Below, one piece after another: positions 40,654 through 51,422 of a DNA stretch of 64,000 bases (positions within the stretch are counted from its first letter, which is position 1; the number at the start of each line of letters is the position of its first letter). Under the pieces are notes generated by a model. It worked only from the letters and a program-made list of their open reading frames with translations. It was not told the origin of the DNA and did not search any database. The stretch is taken from positions 38,716,151 to 38,780,150 of the forward strand of contig NC_134949.1 in NCBI RefSeq assembly GCF_965638725.1, given 5' to 3'. Origin of the DNA: Aptenodytes patagonicus. Taxonomy: Eukaryota > Chordata > Aves > Sphenisciformes > Spheniscidae. The position numbers were made by a program, and so were the translations under genes.

Positions 40654-41035
40654 TATAGAATCATAGAATCATAGAATCATAGAATCATAGAATCATTGAG
40701 GTTGGAAAAGACCTCTAAGATCATCGAGTCCAACCGTCAACCCAACACCACCATGCCCACTAAACCATGTCCCTAAGCGCCTCATCTACACGTCTTTTAA
40801 ATACCTCCAGGGATGGGGACTCCACCACTTCCCTGGGCAGCCTGTTCCAATGTTTCACCACTCTTTCAGTAAAGAAATTTTTCCTCACATCCAATCTAAA
40901 CCTCCCCTGCCGCAACTTGAGGCCATTTCCTCTCGTCCTATCGCTTGTTACTTGGGAGAAGAGACCGACACCCACCTCGCTACAACCTCCTTTCAGGTAG
41001 TTGTAGAGAGCGATGAGGTCTCCCCTCAGCCTTCA
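40654..41035 (-). mobile_element. CR1 LINE, 5'-truncated, young-looking
   Basis: The reverse complement is a classic avian CR1 3' end of about 380 bp. It has the end of ORF2 (open frame 40760-40975 with [16 protein letters not shown] and [14 protein letters not shown]), then GGTTGGACTCGATGATC, then AAGGTCTTTTCCAACCTC-like sequence, and a tandem tail of about five ATTCTATG units (seen on the plus strand as ATAGAATC). The intact reading frame and uniform tail units suggest a relatively recent insertion. It is truncated at its 5' end and lacks most of the reverse transcriptase, so it cannot move by itself. Confidence 0.97.
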
Positions 41036-42013
41036 TAAAGCAGTCCTCATGCTACCTTGTGTAGGACCCTTGACACACAACCCTCTGACGCCATACCATG
41101 TACTGTTTAACATTTCAGACCTTTTATATCGATATACATGCATCAGAAAAAATAGAGGCCTGCGAGAGTGATGTTAAAGTCATTGGGAAGAGGGAGAGGG
41201 GGCAGCGCAAAATCACCCTCTTCCCATTCTGCCTTCTCTTGTGCTTTGAACACTGTTGGTATTGACAAGGGAAAGTTGAAATCAGAACCCTGGAGCAGTG
41301 TAGGAAGAATAAAAGGACAGTGGCCATGGGGAGCTTGTCACAACTGTGCAGTGATTATTAAATGGAAGAAAGTCATCAGTTCTCTCCCACTTTTAGCTCG
41401 AAAAAAAAAGAAATCCCAATGTCTATTTCTCCTGAAGCAGTAAATCATGAATTAGGCAGTGCAGCTGCAGAAGGGAGGGGAAAAAGTTGAAAAGAAGAGG
41501 CTCTTCCTGCAGCAGTGAGCTATCAGATGGCTCAGTCCCCCCCTGAAACCTCACCCTTAGATAAGTTAAAATTGATGACAAAACCCTGGCCTGAAGAGAG
41601 CAATTCATAGCTATTGTTTCAGACTCTAATCATCCCCACAACTGCCATAACTCAATTAAGACCATGCCACCCAGAGGAACAGATTGCTTTGCACCTCTTG
41701 GATTTCTGCAATGCTGTAGTCCTATAATCTTTAATACCAGATAAATTCACACTACAAGTCTGATACAGATCAGACATCCAGCTTCCATCAAATTCACTAG
41801 AACCCAAGCGACTCTTTAGGCTGCAGGAGGAAAAGGTAGCATACTAGAAACAGACATACAGTATAAAGCCTCTGTATAAAGGAGGGCTACTCTTGTTTAA
41901 AAAAAAAAAAAAAAAAAAAAAAAGTTGTGACCTTGTATCAGAGGAGCACTTTGCATCATGTGGCCATGACATTCTTCCTCCAGTGCTAGACATCCCCAAA
42001 CCAGACTTAGTCT
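41036..42013. other. Intergenic DNA with A25 tract
   Basis: No gene seen. An uninterrupted run of 25 A lies at 41899-41923. It may be the decayed tail of a retroposed sequence or simple-repeat expansion, and no target duplication was identified. Confidence 0.5.
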
Positions 42014-42616
42014 TGTCATGGTTTAACCCCAGCCGGCAACTAAGCCCCACACAGCCACTCACTCACTCCCCCCTGGTGGGATGGGGGAAGAGAATCAGAA
42101 GAGTAAAAGTGAGAAAACTCGTGGGTTGAGATAAAGGCAGTTTAATAGGTAAAGCAGAAGCTGCGCACACAAGCAAAGCAAAACAAGGAATTCATTCACT
42201 ACTTCCCATCGGCAGGCAGGTGTTCAGCCATCTCCAGGAAAGCAGGGCTCCATCACGCGTAACGGTTACTTGGGAAGACAAAACGCCATCACTCTGAATG
42301 CCCCCCCCCCCCCTTTCCTTCTTCTTCCCCCAGCTTTATATACTGAGCATGACGTCATATGGTATGGAATATCCCTTTGGTCAGTTGGGGTCAGCTGTCC
42401 CAGCTGTGTCCCCTCCCAGCTTCTTGTGCACCCCCAGCCGACTCGCTGGTGGGGTGGGGTGAGAGGCAGAAAAGGCCTTGACTCTGTGTAAGCGCTGCTC
42501 AGCAATAACGAAAACATCCCTGTGTTATCAACACTGTTTCCAGCACAAATCCAAAACATGGCCCCATCCTACCTACTATGAAGAAAATTAACTCTACCCC
42601 AGCCGAAACCAGCACA
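42014..42616 (-). mobile_element. Solo LTR of an avian endogenous retrovirus (ERVL-type)
   Basis: About 603 bp bounded by TG...CA, flanked by AGTCT on the left and AGCCT on the right. This is a 5-bp target duplication with one mismatch, as expected for class III (ERVL-like) integration. Orientation comes from the promoter-like elements on the minus strand: a CRE palindrome TGACGTCA (42350-42357), a TATA box TATATAAAG (42334-42342), then an ATTAAA polyadenylation signal (42141-42146). A C13 run is at 42301-42313. No gag, pol or env sequence and no second LTR is present, so it is a remnant left by recombination between two LTRs. I recall closely similar LTRs as abundant in non-galliform birds; the subfamily name was not assigned. 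Confidence 0.9.
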
Positions 42617-45600
42617 AGCCTACTCGATAACCACAGCGTCAGCTGCAGATAAAGCCAAAGATAAAGCAAACCGAAAGAACCTGTAAAAGCTCGCAGCTGA
42701 CTACGTGCACCAGTGGAGCCTACGTTGTCTGAGTGTTACAGCAAAACTTAACGGGGACTGTAAGGAAGAACGTTGACCTCAATTATTCTAATACTATACC
42801 CTCCATTGAACAAAACTTTCAAAACCACTATTCAATGCATTTGCTTGACCTAATCTCCAGAGCCTCTCCCCATCTTCAAAACGCTGTACTGCATGGCGGC
42901 TGCATTAAGAGCCATTAGTGCCATAGGAGAAGAGGTGGCACATGAGAACATAGCTCAGCATGCAGTGCTTAAAGCAAGAGGACTGTCTCACGCAGCCCTG
43001 CCTTCACCAGCTATTTGTTCCCAGTCTTGTATTGCCTCCTACTGACAACGTTTTTTGTAGAGTAAGGCTTGAAACTGATCCAGCTGGAAAAAAATGGGGG
43101 GGGAAAGAAGTGTTTTCAGTATTATCTCAGCTAGATTAGTTCCCCAACCCACTTGACTACACAATGCAGAAAAGGTGTCCCAGAGCAGGAATGAGTTACC
43201 AGAAAAGCCCAGGAACTGCACTACCACCACCACCACCGGTTGTTTTAGTCATCTGAAATAACTCACTTTAAAACCAAGTCCTGCATACTGTGTCAAAAAG
43301 GGCAGACGCTGTCACCTGCTCAGGAAACTGCCAACAATCTGCAGGACGTTTAGCAATTTGCTAATGCAGATTTTATACTGTATACAACACACACTTTATA
43401 CACATAAACATTCCAATAAAATGACAGTATTTAATTCTTTCAGTTCTGGCGTTTATGCTTGTAGTTCAAGACTGCCTACACTAGCCTTTCGTAGGTCCAT
43501 GAAACATAGCTACCACAGCACTTTGCAGGCAGAGTCACAGTGGTAGGAAGTTTCAACAAGGCAGTTCCGTAATAGCGCAGTTACACACTCAAAAAAGCCC
43601 CACCTCTGCCAATGCCATTTCAGTTATAGAATTTTAGACTTCCATCGGTTTGTTTAATCAACTGCAAACTTTTCTCCCCCAACCACAGCTTTAAAAAAAA
43701 AAATTAGATAAAGATCAACAAATGACGATATAATGAGAATGTTGTTTAGAGGCAGATAGCTTACTTAGGAAATCCCTCTACTGGCTTTTAAAACATGTAT
43801 TTCAGTCAAAACCTAGTATGTTTAAATTCACCTTCTATTGTAAAGAAACAAGAATGATTTTTTTCATCAACTGATCAAACAGAACGCGACTCAGATTCAG
43901 CAATTTAAACTGAATATTCAATGATGACTAGAAAGGTAGTATTCACGTTCAAAAATAGCTGCTCAAAGCAGATCTAAAGCAAATTCCAAATACAAAATTA
44001 CAATATCCATATATAGCACATGCTGAAATCCTAGAAGGTAAAGTTTCCCTGCTGCATCTGTGACTCAACCTCTGAGGTTACATCCGTGCTGCACATTTAG
44101 CCAGGTTCCTGCTGTCTGTCTACAAGTGAGCCTTCAGCCAGGATTACAGATCCCACCCAACCGGCCTCTCAGAACCCTTCCTGGCCCAGAGAGAGGTCTG
44201 CCTCACCCGAGCGAGCTGTAACGTTGTACACAGAAGCACACTGGTACTAGACTAAGAGCTGCCTTCCAGTGAAGACGGGGATTTATTCCTTTCTTATCCT
44301 CTGTTTCAGCTCAAAACTAGGATGTCTTAAAATATCTGTAGTTTAAGTGAACCTGTTTGACTTTATCCTGGACACCATGGAGGAAATACCTCACACAGCC
44401 AGTATTGTTTCACCTGGTAGGAAGCAATTGCTAAATAAAAGATCAGTGCAGAGTCTGCTGTCTCTGAGATTTAAATCCCTAATCTGGTCACAAAAGCAGT
44501 AGACTAATAAATTTGTGCAACAAAGCTCAGGGCTAGGTCATAAAAGCAGAAAACAGAGTATTCAGTTGTGCAGATCATTTTCTCTCACAGAGGAAGGAGC
44601 AGAGGCAGAACTGCAACAACTCCAGAGAGAGGAGAGGATCAGGCAAGTACAGCGGTGGCAGCCTTGATTAAGATGAGACACAGAGTATGGCTGCGCACCT
44701 AAAGAATGAAAATAAACTGACTTTGAAGCCGTACACTTAAATGGGAGTACTTTGCCAGTTTGATTATCTCCCCTCAGGAAAAGCAGTCTGCTTTCCCCCC
44801 AGCAGCTGCTTGAAAGTAATCTGATTTACAAACAAGCATGTCAAAAATAGCACTGTGCTTACTCTACAGAAAAAAACCCAAATTGTTAGCATTTAAGCCC
44901 AAGAAGCTCCCCTCCACAACTTCCCAAAGCACACATTAAGCAAAATACAGCCTACATCATTAAAATAGTAAAGAAATACAAACAGACTGTTCATTCCATT
45001 CCATTTCTGGATAAACATGAACTTTAAAGAACACTTCCCTCCATATTAAACTATTTTGAAGTAGTACTAATCTAAATGCTAACGTATTTGATACTGAAAT
45101 CTAGACCCATTTATCTAATAAAACAAAAAAAATTAAGAGCAGCATCTGTTTTTTAGCGGGGATATTAACTTAATGGAAATATTTTTGAAATACAAAGTTA
45201 TTAATGGCATATAATTTGGTAAACTTTGATCTATATATCTTACAAAGTCTCATTAACTGTCAATGTATGTGAAAACAGAAGATGCATTGGTATTTCCTCC
45301 AACACCTTTGCAGTTCTTTACCTGAGGAACAGAATACTTTTCCCTAACAACAACAATAATAATTAAAAAAAAACCACTGTATTTTTCCAGAAAAACTAAA
45401 TTTTCTATCAGGTTGAGTTCTTCTTAGTAGATTTTAGCACAGTATAAGCTAGTGTAATTACTTTTAAAAGAATAAATCCTATTTCCTACGCCCAAGTTGT
45501 CACAACATATTACAATTTGTGGGCAATTACAGAACGTGGATCCCATCCTGGATGAAGTTGGACGAAGGTTATGCTCTGTATCGATGAATGGTACTTCAAC

Positions 45601-46593
45601 AGGCAACATACTGCAGGACTGGTACTGTAATTATTTCCATCCTTGAAATGAGAGACATTTGAAAAACACAAGCTTTCAGGGCAACTAATTCTTGCATCTG
45701 TCATCACATGTTATTGCCGAGTAATATGCAACCAACTGTAGCTAATCACATATAAATGTCATCTGTTATGCAATCATGCAATATTTTATCCCATGCCCAC
45801 GTTGTAAAGCATGATAGATGAGTAGCATTTTAAGGGGAATAAAAGGCTACTGAAAATACTTATGGAAAAGTAAATGCTCGTTTACTTTACTAAAACTTGG
45901 AAAATGTCGTAAATAAAACTATTTTATTTCCAATCTGTGCATTTGCATTCTCTCATATCAGTAACAAAAGAATCAGTTTTACTTTCAGTTATTTTGTTCC
46001 TACGAGACAGCAGTGAAATAAATACTTCTTTGTTCCAACAACTTTCTCTTTGCGAATTAAAGTCAGATTGACACTTTGTCTTTTTACTTACAGAAGTTTC
46101 ATGAAGCCTTGGTGTTGATTTCAGTGTATAACCTCTTTTAAGTTACATGTTAAAAGCCCTTTTTCGTTAATTACCAGATGTTAAAAGCAACACAAATCGG
46201 TGCAACAAAAGTCATTTTACAGAATAATTTAAAGGACATGGTGAGTTTACAGAAGCCTTTGGTTAAATTTACTAAAAGACAAGTTACACTGGCAAAGACC
46301 ACAGTACAAAAAACATTTAGTTTCGTTATTTTTAGGATTTCCTTTGGCATTTTCAGCATTCACAACATAAAAGATGAAGACCCTCCCCCCTCAAGAGAAC
46401 AGATAACCACAGACACTTAGTCTATTCAACGGCACTCAGCTTGCTTTTTGTATTATTTTTTTAAGTTCGGCAGACACCAAGTTGATATTGCTTTCATCAT
46501 TTGCTGGCCTAACAGCCTCTTCAAAAGTTCATGCAACACAGTAAATTACACTCAGTGGCCCAGCACAAAAATATCCTGTACTTATTTGGGATA
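42617..46593. other. 3' flank of LLPH, no gene seen
   Basis: AT-rich non-coding sequence. It could include a longer alternative LLPH 3' UTR, since further minus-strand poly(A) hexamers occur (for example near 45923), but nothing in the sequence proves transcription. ORFs are short and unrecognised. Confidence 0.5.
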
Positions 46594-46599
46594 TTTATT
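46594..46599 (-). terminator. Proximal poly(A) signal of LLPH
   Basis: Minus-strand AATAAA about 40 nt after the LLPH stop codon. It is followed some 30 nt later by a T/GT-rich element (ATTTTTGTGCTG), the usual arrangement for cleavage near 46575. More distal signals are possible. Confidence 0.5.
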
Positions 46600-46638
46600 T
46601 TGTGAGTAAAATACTCGTGATCTTACAAAACTCTGATT

Positions 46639-46802
46639 TTACCAGACTAGGCCTTTGGCCAATTTCGATTTTTTTTTCCCTTTAACACGCTGTGCCTTCA
46701 GCTTCTTTCTCTGCCTGGAATTCATCCATATTGGGTACTGTCCATGCTGGTCTAGAAGAGTTTTTTTGTTTCGTTTACTATCTATGTCCATTTTGCAGTC
46801 AT
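46639..46802 (-). CDS. LLPH: LLPH last coding exon
   Basis: The acceptor CTTTTTCAG ends at 46803. The exon starts at codon position 2 (the G from the previous exon completes an Asp codon), encodes [14 protein letters not shown] onward and ends KLAKGLVW then TAA at 46641-46639. Confidence 0.95.
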
Positions 46803-49800
46803 CTGAAAAAGAAAGGTATTTATAGTGAGTAAAATACATGAATCAGCTTCATAGAAGCTGTTTTATTACTAGATTCACAGAAATGACACAAAAATATCCC
46901 TACGCACAACAGTATTTGTATGTAGAGAGCTGAAGGCTTTATATACTGAAAGCGCTTTCCAAACCAATACAGCTGCAACCCAGGAACTTCAACAGCTGAG
47001 AGTAAATACGCAGAATTTTCCCTAAAGGCCCATGTCTGGGCAAAGCACCTTCTTCTTTAGTCTGCCATCTGTTCCAATACTGCGTCTAAAAACATTGTGT
47101 GTGGTCTCCATCAAATGCTGCAACCATACAGGAAGCCATAGGCTTACTGAAACATATGCACAATTAAACAGTTTTTACGATGTAATGTTTAAGATCTGTT
47201 CTAAAAAATGAAATTGATTTGACTGGAAGATGAAGACAGGTAAAGAGAAGAATAAAGAGAAAAGCTGAAATAGAATGACGGTACAAAGCATGAGCCAGCG
47301 ATGCTACATTCGCCTCAAAAAGTGAGCACGAGGTCAAGTCCAATATATTTAGAGACAGGAATAGAGGATTGATCTCTAGGATCAGGAAGACTGCCTGTGA
47401 CATGGTCACTCCCAAGAACAGCGTCCCTAGCTAGCTAACACCACATGAACATCATGCCTCAGTGAGACAACAAGACTATAAGGACAACACCTTGTTAAGT
47501 ATAGATTTGAACTGTGCTCTACTATTTAATTTCAACCTTGTTTCCAAACCATCCATGTGCAACTCTAAAAGCTTTATCACAAGCTTTTACAGAGAGGAAA
47601 AAAGACTTTTTTCTGTTGTGCCTGCCTGATGTTGGGAGACAAAGTTCACAAGGAAAAGGCCAACATGCTGCTTCAATAGTTGAAGCATGCTGATAGTCTA
47701 CAGGGATCTGGACCACAAAGATGTGCTTAGGCAGCCCTAAAGCTGGGATACAAATACTTGTAGTCGGCAGAGAATCAGCACAAGGGCCTACTGCCTGCTG
47801 GCACAACCAAAGGCTGATCCACCATGGGACAGGCAGTAAAAAAAGTCCCAGCTCCAAAAACCTCCTGAGACACCAGAGAAACACAACACGAGGCCTTCTT
47901 AACAGTGTCATTTTCCAAATGTCACAGAAGGAGAGAAGGCCTCCAACAACACAAAAAAACCCAACACCCCAAGAAAACCAACTCTACATACGTAAGCGGC
48001 TTCTCCGATTCCTGTCCTATCAAATGATTGAGGTTAATCTGTTATACAAATTTTGACTGCAAAAAAGCACATCCACAATAAATGTCAGCTGCAACATTAG
48101 CTAAATGAAGGAATACTCCTGAACAAAAAATACCAGTTGTTCACAGAGCACAACATTTTCATCATACTTTGCATCTCAAGGATGCTGTAGGATTCAGTAA
48201 CAGGAAGAAACCTACTGAACAGAAGTGGTGCAAGAACATAAAGAAAACCTATCAAAGGGGTTAAAGACAAAGAGAAAAGGACCAAGGAAAAAAAGCTTTA
48301 AAAGTAGGTTATCGAAGCAGACTCAATGGATATGATTATCTTGAAAAATACATGCATGCCCACAAAGTTTTAAAAACAGCTACAAAACCATTTTTGACCA
48401 AAGGCTAGCCAGACCTTCCATTATTTTTTTTCCTAACAACAAAAACTGGGGGGGAAATCACAGCGTGCTGTGAAAAATACCTTAAAGTAACACAGAAAAA
48501 TGTCCCTAATATACACCTATATACTTTCTTAGGCTGGAAAATTATTCACCTTTCTATGGAAAGCGCATATTCTGGATGAAGCTTTCATCTACCTTCAGTC
48601 CTTGTAACATTTGGCAAGATGAACTCCCTTGTGTCCACAAACAGTTCATGCTGGAAAGTCCTCTCAAAGAAGACATCATTATTTTCACAAAACTTGTAGT
48701 TGTTTTGTGAAATATATATATTCTTAGGTATTTCTGAGACTGCTACCTCTCTACAAAGGCCAAGTGAAATTGGCCACTTGTAGAAAAGTTGCCAGCAGAC
48801 TTGGAAGGGGGTGCAGGAATGACAGATAGCCAGGCATTTGCTTCAGAAACTAGGTTTAAGACAACAATGTTTCCTCCAGCATCAGTATCAGAAAGCTGAC
48901 AATGTTCCAAAACATTTTGGAAATTCAATTCTAACAATCCCATAAAGAACAACTTTTACATCCGGTTTATGGGACAAATCAGAACCACGGATAAAATTAC
49001 AAATTATACTCCAAGCTACCCGTAATTGGGCAAGTATTTTTATATTGCATTCTATTTCCATTTTCAATATAGTTTACAGGCTCTGCTATTCAACCTCACA
49101 ACACTTCCCTGTCTTTCCTAATTTCTGAAACACTGACAAAACTGGCTGCATGACTGACAGCGATTACTAGCATTATTCTATATCCCCACTGTGGTGTTTC
49201 AAGAGACTTCTGCATGCCACATAAAAAGCTCACATCAGCAACATCATAACAGCTTAGGTGGCATAAATTGGAGAAGCAAAAAGGATTCTGATTTAGCTTG
49301 GACTGCACTTTTGGAAAGAGAAGGTGTCTTTCTGACTCCTGTCCAGTACGTAGCTATTTAAAACCTGTTTGCACTTCCTGGGTTACCTCCTTTACAGACT
49401 ACATCCTATTCAAGGAATAGAGTTATCTGTAGACACCTAATACCACCCACTCCCGCACCATGTGCAATGCAGCATTAATTAGCATACAAAACCAGGGTCC
49501 CTACTACCCTACCTTGTACATTTAAAAAGGGGAAAAAAAAATCACTCTATTGTTGCTAAAATCTCTACAAAATTACTTTAGATTTAGGTCCGACTCTTAT
49601 ATGCTTAGTGTCCTCCTTAAACTAGGAGGGAAATTATATCCTATCATCAGTTTAACAGCAAATATAACGCTGTGATTGGAACGACTGCTAAGTGAGGAAT
49701 CCTCACTCACCTGATGCCTTCACAAAGAGATCTCTCTCCATAAGATACTACATACTCTAAATCAAATGTTAATAAGCTTGTTCCACAAGTGGCCGGATGC

Positions 49801-50388
49801 AATACAGAAGCTAACGTTGTGACATGACCAGATCCAATGATTTAATAGCATCTTTTGGCTTTAAAAGATAAAGATCTGGTTTTCCAACCCACTATTCTCA
49901 ACCTGTAACAATCATGAGTCTGATCACGACAGTGAGCGTCACAGGAACAGTAATAAATATACCGCAGGACGTCCCTGCACTTGGGTGGTTGCAACAGAAG
50001 AACCGGTGCAGTGAAAAAGACGCTAGAAACGCGTCCGGGGAGGGGGGGCGGGAGGAAAAGGCAGCCGGGCACCCAAACGGCAGGTCTCGGGCAACCCAGG
50101 GCCGCGCGACAGGCGGCGCGGGCACCTCGGCCGCCCTCGGGGGTGGTCCGGTTTGCCAGCGGGGCCACCCCGTAACCCCAGCACCGCCCAGCGAGAGTCC
50201 CACTCACCCCCCTGCTCGAGGACTTTCTTGGGGGGCAGGACGGTCGCCACCTCCTTGACCTCCTCCATGACGACATCCGCTTTGGTTCCCAAGATTTTTT
50301 TCAGCCTCTCCAGCTCCCTCGGCGCGTTCTTCTTCCTCTTCTCCGCCCGCATCTTCCTCTTCCATTTGCTCCTCAGGCTTTTCGCCAT
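46639..50388 (-). CDS. LLPH: LLPH, LLP homolog (small basic nucleolar protein)
   Basis: Two coding exons, 50388-50208 and 46802-46639, join in phase to give 114 residues plus a TAA stop, across a 3.4-kb intron. The N-terminus [20 protein letters not shown] and the C-terminal block with [18 protein letters not shown] and RQRKKLKA identify LLPH, the vertebrate homologue of Aplysia LLP. Family knowledge: a small, lysine/arginine-rich protein of the nucleolus and chromosomes, linked to large ribosomal subunit assembly and neuronal plasticity. Charge is concentrated at both ends, with an acidic stretch ([10 protein letters not shown]) at about residues 41-50. The start is the family start, in a good Kozak context (GACATGG), three bases after a splice acceptor. 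It is about 15 residues shorter than human LLPH as I remember it, the difference lying in the central linker at the exon junction. It lies in tandem downstream of TMBIM4. Confidence 0.95.
50208..50388 (-). CDS. LLPH: LLPH first coding exon
   Basis: Encodes 60 residues plus one base. The donor is GTGAGT at 50207-50202, after a run of Gs. Other sites in the G run would shift the frame; the chosen one restores the frame of the last exon. The exon itself begins at 50391, three bases before the ATG, after the acceptor CCCTCAG. Confidence 0.93.
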
Positions 50389-50391
50389 GTC

Positions 50392-50473
50392 CTGAGGGGA
50401 GGGAAGAGTGAAACGGTGAGGGGGAGGCCAGCGCGGGGCAGAGGGGCTGTTAAGGCGGCGCGGGCGCCATTAC
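50392..50473 (-). other. Short intron in the LLPH 5' UTR
   Basis: Donor AG|GTAATG at 50474/50473 and acceptor CCCTCAG ending at 50392 bound an 82-nt intron. Both sites fit the consensus and the acceptor sits immediately before the start codon, so the upstream exon is non-coding. It is inferred from splice signals only. Confidence 0.6.
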
Positions 50474-50500
50474 CTCGGCTGCCGCGCTCCCAGCGGCCCC

Positions 50501-50554
50501 CACGGACACGGACACGGACACGGACACGGACACGGACACGGACACGGACACGGA
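50501..50554. repeat. (CACGGA)9 GC-rich hexanucleotide tandem repeat
   Basis: Nine perfect head-to-tail copies of CACGGA (minus strand TCCGTG) within the LLPH CpG island, probably within its non-coding first exon. Because the unit is six bases, every frame reads as a dipeptide repeat: Arg-Thr on the plus strand, Val-Arg or Pro-Cys on the minus strand. There is no internal variation, which points to recent expansion or active turnover. Confidence 0.97.
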
Positions 50555-50632
50555 CGCCGCCCTTCCCCCCGCTCACCCCCGCCGCGCACGAGGCCCGCCG
50601 TCCACCCTGCCGCTAGGCCGCGCTCCCCGCCC

Positions 50633-50642
50633 GCGCATGCGT
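50633..50642. promoter_or_regulatory. NRF1-like site
   Basis: GCGCATGCGT, one base from the palindromic NRF1 core GCGCATGCGC, in the LLPH CpG island. Motif match only. Confidence 0.45.
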
Positions 50643-50961
50643 CATGCCCCGCTGACACGGCAAGCCCCGCCTCCACGGAGCTTCCCCAGCCTCCCCGCGG
50701 TACGGCAGCTTCTACCGTAACTCTCCGAGCGAGCGCGCCGCCGCCGCTCACGGCTCCCGGCCGCCGCCGGCGGGAGGAAGGCGAGCCCCGACTCGCCCCG
50801 CCGCCATCCTACCTCGTGCTTGGAGGCAGGAAGGTGGCAGGACCGGCTACCTGCACGGAGCCGTGTGCTGCGGGTGTGAAGCAACGTCCAGCCACCACTG
50901 CGCATGGAGGGGTGGATGGAAAAATAAACACGTGTTTCATCGCGAGGAAAAAAGGGAAAGT

Positions 50962-50967
50962 TTTATT
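50962..50967 (-). terminator. Candidate TMBIM4 poly(A) signal, distal
   Basis: Minus-strand AATAAA followed about 30 nt later by a GTGTTTATTTTT element, a good downstream element. If used, the TMBIM4 3' UTR would be about 1.1 kb and end only a few hundred bases before the LLPH promoter. Confidence 0.4.
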
Positions 50968-51416
50968 TTTAGCTACTGCCACACATTTCTTAATGAAACT
51001 CTAAGACAGAAGAGAGAAACCATCACAGTTGCTCAAAACAATTTGCAGTCGTACTTCAATAGCCTCAGTCAAGTTCCAGCACGGAAAGCGGACGTTGTCC
51101 CTGCTTGTGGTAGGACACGGGATGTTTCCCACGCACCGCGTCGCCTTTTTGCTAACCTCTCGCTGACAGGACAGGCGAGCGGTAACAATACTTGGACTTC
51201 AACACTGAATACGAAGTAAGAAAGCCTTTCGAAATTGTTTTTACCCTGCCTGCCGTTCCAGGATTTCAACAGCTTGGAAAGAAAGCAGCCGCTGTGGCAG
51301 CGCCTCTCCCTGCGCAGCAAGCGCTTGCCTGTCCAGCAAGGGTTGACAATGCTCACTCTCAGCGCCCTGAAGTTCTCCGGTCTCAGCTGCAAGAACAGGC
51401 TAAAGGTTTTCCAATT

Positions 51417-51422
51417 TTTATT
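51417..51422 (-). terminator. Candidate TMBIM4 poly(A) signal, proximal
   Basis: Minus-strand AATAAA, giving a 3' UTR of roughly 660-680 nt. The downstream sequence is only weakly GT-rich. Confidence 0.4.

Larger units (their letters stand above)
50400..50820 (-). promoter_or_regulatory. LLPH CpG-island promoter and 5'-UTR exon
   Basis: CpG-dense, TATA-less region upstream of LLPH. The non-coding first exon ends at 50474, and the transcription start is probably between about 50560 and 50650. An NRF1-like palindrome (GCGCATGCGT) at 50633-50642 is typical of ribosome-related and mitochondrial housekeeping promoters. A hexanucleotide repeat at 50501-50554 lies within or next to the first exon. 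The 3' end of TMBIM4 lies just beyond. Confidence 0.75.

Noticed and set aside
41893-42129. Polylysine ORF
   Set aside because: Translation of the A25 tract followed by LTR sequence.
42014-42616. Complete endogenous retrovirus
   Set aside because: Only one LTR is present, with target duplications directly outside it and no internal genes.
1-46000. Terminal exons or let-7-rich 3' UTR of HMGA2
   Set aside because: I looked for AT-hook coding (RGRPRK-type) and clusters of CTACCTCA and saw none, so HMGA2 itself is outside the window.
49842-50276. 144-codon minus-strand ORF overlapping LLPH
   Set aside because: It is an off-frame shadow of the first LLPH coding exon continuing into the intron; the LLPH frame is confirmed by both conserved ends.
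50373-50751. Arg-Val and Pro-Cys repeat proteins
   Set aside because: They are conceptual translations of the (CACGGA)9 repeat in the LLPH promoter/5' UTR, with no evidence of translation.
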